Shown piece after piece: positions 1-5,198 of a stretch of 7,780 nt of DNA (position 1 is the stretch's first letter; each line of letters starts with the position of its first letter). Origin of the DNA: Planctomycetaceae bacterium (lineage in GTDB: Bacteria > Planctomycetota > Planctomycetia > Pirellulales > Thermoguttaceae); NCBI GenBank assembly GCA_031288765.1, contig JAITQV010000081.1:1-7780 (forward strand). The letters are read 5' to 3'. A program made the translations under genes and the position numbers. The notes below the pieces were generated by a model, which was not told where the DNA came from, searched no databases, and saw only the letters and a program-made list of their open reading frames with translations.

Positions 1-2
1 GT

Positions 3-53
3 TGTAATTATAAATATTCGTAAATGATGATATTAAAAGTACTTATAATTACA
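3..53. repeat. 11-bp perfect inverted repeat at window edge
   Basis: The arms TGTAATTATAA (3-13) and TTATAATTACA (43-53) are exact reverse complements separated by 29 bases of AT-rich sequence. They could be a hairpin, a regulator site or the end of a mobile element. The window edge prevents telling these apart, and no coding sequence is seen in or next to it. Confidence 0.5.
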
Positions 54-103
54 GTGTTGTACGTTTGGAGAACCATAAAAAAATAGTCCTTTTGAACACC
101 CTA

Positions 104-190
104 CCCGTTGGGGCTTTAATTTTGTTGTGTTCCTTTTTCGTAGGGCGTTGCCCTACGCTACTGATAAAGGGCTTTCAGCCCTAGTTTCGG
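104..190. repeat. GC-rich double-hairpin element, probably a dispersed REP-like repeat
   Basis: Within an AT-rich gap there is a compact GC-rich block. It holds a perfect 8-bp stem, CGTAGGGC (139-146) with GCCCTACG (150-157), and a second stem, AGGGC (168-172) with GCCCT (178-182). A CCC-GTT-GGG motif precedes them at about 107-116. Two tight hairpins separated by about ten bases are the usual form of REP/BIME-type elements, which sit between genes in many copies. Only one copy is in this window, so its dispersed nature is inference. It lies downstream of the response-regulator gene and might also shape the 3' end of that transcript, but on the minus strand the stem is followed by A residues, not T residues. 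Confidence 0.55.
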
Positions 191-201
191 GATAGCGGAC
201 T

Positions 202-218
202 AAATAGATACCCTATTT
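202..218 (-). terminator. Weak hairpin downstream of the response regulator
   Basis: AAATAG (202-207) and CTATTT (213-218) form a 6-bp stem with a 5-base loop, 31 bases past the stop codon of the minus-strand regulator. The stem is AT-rich and no T-tract follows on the minus strand, so it is at best a weak 3'-end structure. Confidence 0.2.
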
Positions 219-248
219 GTAAGTTAGCGAAAAGGTCTAATTAATACG

Positions 249-1658
249 TTAGATTCCGTATTCTTTAATCTTCCGGTAAAGAGTTCGCTCGCCGATTCCG
301 AGAATTTGAGCGGCTTCTTCACGATTGCCGGCAACAGACTGAAGCGTTTCCATAATAAAAATGCGTTCGATTTCGGTGAGCGGCTTCCCAACCAACTCCC
401 GAAGCCCCCGCAAACCGTCAACATTCCACGTTTTATCCGAAACCGCAACTTCGGCGGAATTGGGCAACATCAAAATCCCGCCAATCTCTTCCGGCAAATC
501 GTCCCGATCAATCAAACCGTCATAATCAACAACAATCATACTTTCTGCGACATTACGGAGTTGCCGAACGTTGCCGGGCCAATCGAAGTTGAATAAAATT
601 TTCCTTGCCGCCGGAGTGATGCCTTTGATTGTTTTCCCATAACGTTTGGCGAACTGTTTCAGGAAATGATCCAGCAAAACCGGAATATCCACAGAACGTT
701 CCCGCAACGGCGGAATCCGAATCGTAACCACTTTCAAGCGGTGATACAAATCTTGCCGGAAAGAACCGGAGGCAACGGCTTCTTCAAGATTCCGGTTGGT
801 GGCGGAAAGGATTCGGACATTGATTTTGATGGTTGTGTTGGAGCCGACCCGCGTAACTTCGCTGTTTTCGAGAACACGCAACAACTTAATTTGTGTCGGC
901 ATCGGCATATCGCCGACTTCGTCAAGAAAAATGGTACCGCCGTTAGCGTATTCGAATTTGCCAAGCCTGTCGGACGAAGCGTCGGTAAAAGCGCCTTTGA
1001 CGTGTCCGAATAATTCGCTTTCCAAAATATGTTCGCTGAGAGCGCCGCAATTGAGAGCAACAAAGGGTTTATTCTTTCGCGGGCTGTTTTGGTGGATGGA
1101 TTGGGCGAAAAGTTCTTTACCGGTTCCGGTTTCTCCCTGAATCAAAACGGTGGCGTCGGTCGTCGCAACACGTTTGAGCCGTTCAATAACTGCGAGCATT
1201 TCGGGGCTGTTGCCGAGAACTCCGGTAAAACCGAATTTTTCGTCAAGACGTTGCGTAAGTTCGCGGTTTATACGCCGAAGCCGGGAACTTTCGCCGGCGC
1301 GCTCGGTAATTGTGCGAAGTTGCTGGAGGTCGAGGGGTTTTTGCAGGTAATTGAACGCACCTTGCCGCATCGCTTCAACAGCAATTTTGACGGAATTGTG
1401 TCCGGTAACAACGATAATTTCCGTCTCTTCGGAAAATTGTTTAACCGCTTTGAGAATTTCGATGCCGCTATCCTGACGTTCCAACATTAAATCGGTGATG
1501 ATAACATCGAAATAGCGGGATTGTATTTTTTCCAGAGCATCGCTTTGCGAATGGGCAATAACACAATCCGCTCCGAGTTTTTCGAGACTTGCGACGACAA
1601 CATCGGCGTGGTTGCGGTCATCGTCAATAACTAAAATGGAAAGCGGCGATTCGGACAT
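249..1658 (-). CDS. Sigma-54-dependent response regulator, NtrC family (REC-AAA+-HTH)
   Basis: A DNA-binding response regulator that, when phosphorylated, uses ATP to open sigma-54 RNA polymerase promoters. The 469-residue protein has the full three-domain layout. The receiver domain (about 6-118) has the acidic pocket D12-D14, phospho-acceptor D56, T85 and K107. The AAA+ domain (about 147-390) has Walker A GETGTGKE (175-182), the sigma-54 contact loop GAFTDA (222-227), Walker B around D246-E247, the arginine-finger region DLYHRL (303-308) and the sensor II segment WPGNVRQL (360-367). A Fis-type helix-turn-helix ends the protein (about 445-466). All key residues look intact, so it should be active. 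I chose the ATG at 1658 because the receiver fold begins right after it. A TTG at 1679 would add seven residues. Neither start has a Shine-Dalgarno motif. No histidine kinase is in the window, so signal and targets are unknown. The AtoC/ZraR/NtrC subfamily cannot be assigned from sequence alone. Confidence 0.96.
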   Translation of the reverse strand: MSESPLSILVIDDDRNHADVVVASLEKLGADCVIAHSQSDALEKIQSRYFDVIITDLMLERQDSGIEILKAVKQFSEETEIIVVTGHNSVKIAVEAMRQGAFNYLQKPLDLQQLRTITERAGESSRLRRINRELTQRLDEKFGFTGVLGNSPEMLAVIERLKRVATTDATVLIQGETGTGKELFAQSIHQNSPRKNKPFVALNCGALSEHILESELFGHVKGAFTDASSDRLGKFEYANGGTIFLDEVGDMPMPTQIKLLRVLENSEVTRVGSNTTIKINVRILSATNRNLEEAVASGSFRQDLYHRLKVVTIRIPPLRERSVDIPVLLDHFLKQFAKRYGKTIKGITPAARKILFNFDWPGNVRQLRNVAESMIVVDYDGLIDRDDLPEEIGGILMLPNSAEVAVSDKTWNVDGLRGLRELVGKPLTEIERIFIMETLQSVAGNREEAAQILGIGERTLYRKIKEYGI

Positions 1659-1741
1659 AATCGAAAATGGCGGGAACAATAAAATATAAGGGATTATTGG
1701 CGGAGGTTACGGACTGAAAGCGTATTCCAACGGATTGTTTT

Positions 1742-1769
1742 AATATACCCAATTTGGAAAACCGGTCAA
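1742..1769 (-). promoter_or_regulatory. Candidate sigma-70-type promoter of the response regulator
   Basis: Read on the minus strand, TTGACC (1769-1764) is followed after 16 bases by TATATT (1747-1742). This is a good match to -35 and -10 boxes. Transcription would start near 1735, giving a leader of roughly 77 bases. It suggests that the regulator is transcribed independently of the lutB-like gene upstream. No sigma-54 (-24/-12) motif was seen here, so autoregulation through sigma-54 is not supported. Confidence 0.45.
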
Positions 1770-1810
1770 CAGATGTACTTAAACTCCGCATTTCCAAAGT
1801 ATCTTTTGGG

Positions 1811-1886
1811 GATTTGGGATTTGCGGTTTGGGAAATGTAATTTCAATCACAAATCCCAACACACACACCCAACACTCCCTACTCTA
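1811..1886. repeat. Degenerate 7-bp tandem repeat tract next to the lutB stop codon
   Basis: The plus strand reads in 7-base units such as GATTTGG (1811), GATTTGC (1818) and GGTTTGG (1825), continuing more loosely through ATCCCAA (1853) and ACTCTAA (1881). The last unit overlaps the minus-strand TAG stop of the lutB-like gene (1884-1886). The tract also contains a perfect 10-bp inverted repeat, TTGGGATTTG (1814-1823) with CAAATCCCAA (1850-1859), which could fold in the lutB 3' UTR. No T-tract follows it, so a standard intrinsic terminator is not supported. The degeneracy increases away from 1811-1831, so the outer boundary is approximate. Confidence 0.45.
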
Positions 1887-3275
1887 ACGGTTTGCCGCCC
1901 ACCACGCCCGAAAGGAACCTTCTTTGGGCGGTTTGGGCAACGCCCTTCCGCGTGTCCACGCTCCAAGTTTATCAGGATGCCAGGGTAAAAACGGAACGGT
2001 TCTAATTCCCAGTTTGAGACAACGCATCAGAAACCGGAAACGGAAACCGGTTTGCATCCAGAAAGCGTAATTGCGCCATGTCAGTGTTTCCACCCAATTG
2101 CCGGCGGGCGTTTTGGCTTCAACCGCCTTTTTGCGAAGACGGACAATAAGATGTGCCAAATCGATTTTTACCGGACAAATGGAGCTGCACGCCCCGCACA
2201 ACGAACATGCAAACGGCAATTTCCAAGCGGTTTTGATGCCCAGCAACTGCGGAACCAATACGGAACCCAACGGTCCCGGATAAACCCAACCATACGCCCA
2301 ACCCCCAACATGACGGTAAACGGGACAATTATTCATGCAAAGACCGCAACGAATACATTGCAGAATTTCACGAAATTCGCCGTTTTTCAAGGCGTTTGTC
2401 CGCCCGTTATCGACAAGAACCAAATACATCTCACGGTCAGGCGCGGGACCGTTGAAAAGATGAACGTAAGAGGTTAATTTTTGACCGGTTCCCATTCGGG
2501 GCAGCATGTTTAGGAATAAAGGCAAATCGTCAAGACGAGGGATAATTTTCTCAATCCCCATTAAAGCAATATGAATTTTGGGCGAAGCGGTGGAAAGACC
2601 GATATTGCCTTCGTTTTCAACAAGAGCGAGTGTTCCGGTTTCGGCAATACCGAAGTTGACGCCGGAAAAACCAATATCCGCATGAATAAATTCCTGCCGC
2701 AACCGTTTTCGGGCAATCGCCGTCAATTCTTCATGCACCGCCGTAAATTTTTCGCCGAGTTTATCCGCAAAGAGTTGTCCGATTTCCGAAGCGGATAAAT
2801 GCAATGCCGGAGTAACAATATGTGTGGGGCGTTGACCGGCGAGTTGGACGATGTATTCGCCCAAATCGGTTTCGAGTGTTTTAATGCCGTGTTGTTCGAG
2901 GAAATGGTTCAACCCGATTTCTTCGCTAACCATTGATTTTCCTTTGACGGCGGTTTGGGCGTTGTATTTTTTTGCCAAACCGAGAATCAGATGATTTGCT
3001 TCGGCGGCGTCGGCTGCCCAAAGAACGTGAACCCCTTTGGCTTCGAGTTTTGTCGTGAACTGTTCGAGAAGCGTGTCAAGATTGGCAAGGACATACTGTT
3101 TAATATCGCGGGCGGACTGCCGCCAATTCCGCCAATCGGCAATTGCCCAACAAACATTCAGATTTCCTTCTGCGGAACGAAGCGATGTGGGCATCAACGA
3201 TTTAGGACCTTTCGCCTCCGAAAGCCCTGCTGTTTCCTTAACAAGAAATTCTGCGCCGTTCATAGTTATTGACAT
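1884..3275 (-). CDS. lutB: LutB-type iron-sulfur L-lactate oxidation subunit
   Basis: Iron-sulfur subunit of the LutABC (YkgEFG) complex, which oxidises L-lactate to pyruvate in the cytoplasm and feeds electrons to the respiratory chain. The 463-residue protein is close to the usual length of about 470. An N-terminal LUD domain (about 60-290) includes the family-typical stretches KSMVSEEI (113-120), ETDLGEYI (135-142) and ADIGFSGVNFGIAETG (199-214). Two ferredoxin-like clusters follow: C307, C310, C313, C317 and C357, C360, C363, C367, each with a trailing proline. A LutB C-terminal segment ends in a Trp-rich tail (RAWWAANR). The start could be the ATG at 3275 or the in-frame ATG at 3263, since neither has a Shine-Dalgarno motif. 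LutA (cysteine-rich, CCG domains) and LutC are absent on both sides, which is unusual because the three genes are normally an operon. The partners may be encoded elsewhere, or this may be a stand-alone LutB-like dehydrogenase component. The family call is firm; lactate as the substrate is inferred from the family. Confidence 0.92.
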   Translation of the reverse strand: MSITMNGAEFLVKETAGLSEAKGPKSLMPTSLRSAEGNLNVCWAIADWRNWRQSARDIKQYVLANLDTLLEQFTTKLEAKGVHVLWAADAAEANHLILGLAKKYNAQTAVKGKSMVSEEIGLNHFLEQHGIKTLETDLGEYIVQLAGQRPTHIVTPALHLSASEIGQLFADKLGEKFTAVHEELTAIARKRLRQEFIHADIGFSGVNFGIAETGTLALVENEGNIGLSTASPKIHIALMGIEKIIPRLDDLPLFLNMLPRMGTGQKLTSYVHLFNGPAPDREMYLVLVDNGRTNALKNGEFREILQCIRCGLCMNNCPVYRHVGGWAYGWVYPGPLGSVLVPQLLGIKTAWKLPFACSLCGACSSICPVKIDLAHLIVRLRKKAVEAKTPAGNWVETLTWRNYAFWMQTGFRFRFLMRCLKLGIRTVPFLPWHPDKLGAWTRGRALPKPPKEGSFRAWWAANR

Positions 3276-3410
3276 GGAATTAACGGTTTTTGTAAAAATG
3301 TTTTGATGAAGAGCCGGAAAACAACTTCCAAAAGTTTTTTACTCCAATTGTTCTGTCGGCAAATCTGCCGGCAAAGCAGTTTCATTGGAAAAATAGTATA
3401 AACTAAATTT

Positions 3411-3426
3411 GAACTTTTAGAAGTTC
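3411..3426 (-). terminator. Possible weak leuC terminator hairpin
   Basis: GAACTT and AAGTTC form a perfect 6-bp stem with a 4-base loop. On the minus strand, AAATTTAG and then a T-rich run (TTTATACTATTTTT) follow. The stem is short and AT-rich and lies 170 bases past the leuC stop. It could equally be an operator half-site pair overlapping the -35 region of a lutB promoter. Confidence 0.2.
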
Positions 3427-3441
3427 CCGCTTGGTAACCGG

Positions 3442-3458
3442 AAATACACTGTGTATTT
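3442..3458. promoter_or_regulatory. 17-bp perfect palindrome, candidate operator upstream of lutB
   Basis: AAATACAC (3442-3449) and GTGTATTT (3451-3458) are exact reverse complements around a single central base. Such a short-spaced dyad suits binding of a dimeric helix-turn-helix regulator better than an RNA hairpin. It lies about 165 bases upstream of the lutB-like start, in the only upstream gap that gene has. The cognate regulator is unknown. Confidence 0.4.
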
Positions 3459-3503
3459 TTCTACTTTGGGACTCCGGGAACAGAAATTCCGTTCGTTCCG
3501 TTG

Positions 3504-3600
3504 CCCATTTTACGATTTACAATTCACAAGGTAGGCATACTTTTAGAAAAAAATTCCGCTTGCGACACTCTCCTCTCTCCACTATCAACTTTCAACTATT
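3504..3600. repeat. Degenerate 7-bp tandem repeat tracts next to the leuC stop codon
   Basis: There are two sub-tracts on the plus strand. At 3504-3531 the units run CCCATTT, TACGATT, TACAATT, CACAAGG. At 3566-3600 five consecutive units fit a CACTCTC/AACTATC consensus (units starting at 3566, 3573, 3580, 3587 and 3594). The last unit contains the reverse complement of the leuC stop codon (3596-3598). The pattern is like the short tandemly repeated heptamers known from cyanobacterial genomes, and resembles the tract at the lutB stop. The biological role is unknown. Confidence 0.5.
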
Positions 3601-5005
3601 TCCGCACATCCACAAAATGCCCGGCAATTGCAGCCGCTGCAGCCATTGCAGGAGATACAAGATGTGTTCGTCCGTTTTTGCCTTGCCGCCCTTCAAAATT
3701 ACGGTTGCTCGTCGATGCACAATGTTCGTAAGGCTTCAACTTATCAGGATTCATCCCCAAACACATACTGCAACCCGGCTCACGCCACTCAAAACCCGCC
3801 GTAATAAAAATATGATGCAACCCTTCAAGCTCCGCTTGCCGTTTTACCGCCCCGCTGCCCGGAACAACCATTCCGCGCACCCCCGAAGCAATTCGTTTGC
3901 CCTTCACAACTTCCGCCGCCGCCCGTAAATCTTCAATACGCCCGTTGGTACAAGAACCAATAAAAATACGTTGAACCGCAATCTCCGTAACCGGCATACC
4001 CGGCTTCAAATCCATATACTGCAAAGCGGCTTCCGCCATTTTACGGTCAACAACGTTACGGAACGAATCAAGCTCCGGAATTTTGCCCGTAACCGGAACA
4101 ACTTGACCCGGATTCGTTCCCCATGTTACCATCGGTTCCACCTGCGAAGCATCAAACGACCAAAGATTGTCAAACTCCGCACCGGGATCAGACGGTAACT
4201 GTTCCCATTGCTTCAACGCCGTGTCCCAAAAATTCCGGTCAGGGGCGTATTCCCTGCCAAGCAAATAATCAAACGTTTTCCGGTCGGGAGCAATCATCCC
4301 GCAACGCGAACCCATCTCAATCGCCATATTACAAACCGTCATGCGACCTTCCATTGATAATTGGACAAACGGTTGACCGGTAAACTCAACCGCATAACCC
4401 GTTCCGCCCGACACCGAAAGCCGCCCGATAATATAAAGAATCAAATCCTTTGCCGAACATCCCTTCGGTAACGCATTTTCGCCGTGAATACGGAATGTCT
4501 TGGGCATTTTCTGCCACAATGTCTGCGTCGCAAAAACGTGTTCCACTTCACTGGTTCCAATCCCAAAAGCAATGGCTCCAAAAGCTCCATGCGTCGATGT
4601 ATGCGAATCACCGCACACAATTATTTGTCCGGGTTGGACAAGTCCGCGTTCCGGTCCCGCCACGTGAACAACTCCTTGATTAGGATCAAGAATATCATAT
4701 AATTTAATACCGAATTGACGGCAGTTTTTTTGTAATGCCTCAATTTGCGTTTTGGCAATCGGATCAAGAACCGGCAATGCCCGATCAAGCGTCGAAATAC
4801 AATGATCCTGAACCGCAAATGTTTTATTCGGACGGCGCACCTTCCGGTCGGCAAGACGAAGACCTTCAAACGCTTGAGGCGACGTAACTTCGTGGCAAAG
4901 ATGCAAATCAATGTACAAAAGATCATCCTGTTCCCGATCAACAATGTGTGTATCCCAAATCTTGCGGAACATTGTTTTCGGAGAGTTAAGTGTTTCAATA
5001 GACAT
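3596..5005 (-). CDS. leuC: 3-isopropylmalate dehydratase large subunit LeuC
   Basis: Catalytic [4Fe-4S] subunit that, with LeuD, isomerises 2-isopropylmalate to 3-isopropylmalate in the second step of leucine synthesis in the cytoplasm. From the ATG at 5005 the protein is 469 residues, matching the usual length of about 466. The N-terminus carries LYIDLHL (30-36), TSPQAFEGLR (41-50) and KVRRP (55-59). The active-site stretch GDSHTSTHGAFG is at 132-143. The cluster ligands are C352 (in GSCTNGR) and C412 and C415 (in GCSMCLGMN). The glycine/alanine-rich end SPAMAAAAAIAG is typical. A TTG at 5047 would add 14 residues that no family member needs, so I prefer the ATG; there is no Shine-Dalgarno motif. 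LeuD is missing from the 320 bases downstream, and the next gene is the lutB-like one. LeuC-type enzymes can resemble homoaconitase or citraconate hydratase, but the bacterial LeuC signatures make LeuC the best call. Confidence 0.96.
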   Translation of the reverse strand: MSIETLNSPKTMFRKIWDTHIVDREQDDLLYIDLHLCHEVTSPQAFEGLRLADRKVRRPNKTFAVQDHCISTLDRALPVLDPIAKTQIEALQKNCRQFGIKLYDILDPNQGVVHVAGPERGLVQPGQIIVCGDSHTSTHGAFGAIAFGIGTSEVEHVFATQTLWQKMPKTFRIHGENALPKGCSAKDLILYIIGRLSVSGGTGYAVEFTGQPFVQLSMEGRMTVCNMAIEMGSRCGMIAPDRKTFDYLLGREYAPDRNFWDTALKQWEQLPSDPGAEFDNLWSFDASQVEPMVTWGTNPGQVVPVTGKIPELDSFRNVVDRKMAEAALQYMDLKPGMPVTEIAVQRIFIGSCTNGRIEDLRAAAEVVKGKRIASGVRGMVVPGSGAVKRQAELEGLHHIFITAGFEWREPGCSMCLGMNPDKLKPYEHCASTSNRNFEGRQGKNGRTHLVSPAMAAAAAIAGHFVDVRK

Positions 5006-5010
5006 AGGCG

Positions 5011-5032
5011 TAAGTGTAAAATAAGTGTAAAA
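5011..5032. repeat. Perfect 11-bp tandem duplication in the leuC leader
   Basis: TAAGTGTAAAA occurs twice head to tail (5011-5021 and 5022-5032). The copies end five bases upstream of the preferred leuC ATG, where a ribosome-binding site would normally sit. It may be a slippage duplication or a paired binding site. It also separates the ATG start at 5005 from the alternative TTG at 5047. Confidence 0.7.
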
Positions 5033-5060
5033 TAGGGTTGGCAACAATCACGGAAAATTT

Positions 5061-5080
5061 ATAATATTTTATAATATTTT
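5061..5080. repeat. Perfect 10-bp AT-only tandem duplication
   Basis: ATAATATTTT occurs twice head to tail. It overlaps the candidate -10 region of the leuC promoter on the minus strand, and adds flexible AT-rich DNA to the divergent leuC/aldo-keto reductase gap. Confidence 0.6.
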
Positions 5081-5095
5081 ACAAAACAGAATCAA
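5068..5095 (-). promoter_or_regulatory. Candidate leuC promoter
   Basis: On the minus strand, TTGATT (5095-5090) and TATAAA (5073-5068) are spaced by 16 bases, a fair match to a housekeeping promoter. Transcription would begin near 5061, giving a leader of about 56 bases that contains the 11-bp tandem duplication. No leucine-rich leader peptide or T-box-like structure is visible there. Because the whole gap is AT-rich, chance matches are likely. Confidence 0.35.
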
Positions 5096-5118
5096 AAAAA
5101 CAATCTTGCAATCGAACA

Positions 5119-5147
5119 AACAATTTTCACGCAGTACGTAAATTGTT
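5119..5147. promoter_or_regulatory. 8-bp inverted repeat, candidate operator for the divergent pair
   Basis: AACAATTT (5119-5126) and AAATTGTT (5140-5147) are exact reverse complements with a 13-base spacer. The dyad lies between the divergent leuC and aldo/keto reductase genes, 52 bases before the latter's start, and overlaps a weak promoter candidate for it (TTTTCA at 5124-5129, 17 bases, TAAAAT at 5147-5152). A regulator bound here would block that promoter. The assignment is inference from position and symmetry only. Confidence 0.35.
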
Positions 5148-5198
5148 AAAATAACCTTTTAATGTTTTATTTATTAACCCTTAAACCAATTATTCAAA

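Larger units (their letters stand above)
3276..3595. other. Gene-free stretch between leuC and the lutB-like gene
   Basis: I find no credible gene in these 320 bases, and in particular no leuD, which often follows leuC. What is present: an imperfect 7-bp stem (3354-3360 with 3367-3373, loop 6); a perfect 6-bp stem, GAACTT (3411-3416) with AAGTTC (3421-3426); a 17-bp palindrome (3442-3458); and period-7 repeats near the leuC end. A -10-like TATACT reads on the minus strand at 3400-3395 and may serve lutB, but no convincing -35 box lies upstream. The leuC transcript end and the lutB promoter should both fall here. Confidence 0.6.

Noticed and set aside
139..157. GC-rich hairpin as the response-regulator terminator
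   Set aside because: On the minus strand the stem is followed by A residues rather than T residues, and the double-hairpin form fits a REP-like element better.
1029..1490. Plus-strand reading frame of 153 codons opposite the response regulator
   Set aside because: It lies wholly antisense to an intact, well-conserved gene and shows no family signature of its own.
1814..1859. 10-bp inverted repeat as an intrinsic terminator of lutB
   Set aside because: The loop is 26 bases and no T-tract follows on the minus strand, so it is kept only as part of the heptamer repeat tract.
3431..3928. Long plus-strand reading frame (165 codons) across the leuC 3' end
   Set aside because: It overlaps leuC in antisense, has no recognisable domain, and is rich in Arg, Pro, His and Asn as expected for the complement of a coding strand.
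4621..4998. Second minus-strand frame of 125 codons inside leuC
   Set aside because: It is an out-of-frame shadow of leuC; its Arg/Leu-rich composition has no domain pattern.
5101..5111. TTGCA as a sigma-54 -12 element upstream of the aldo/keto reductase
   Set aside because: No GG lies at the required distance upstream; the preceding bases are A-rich.
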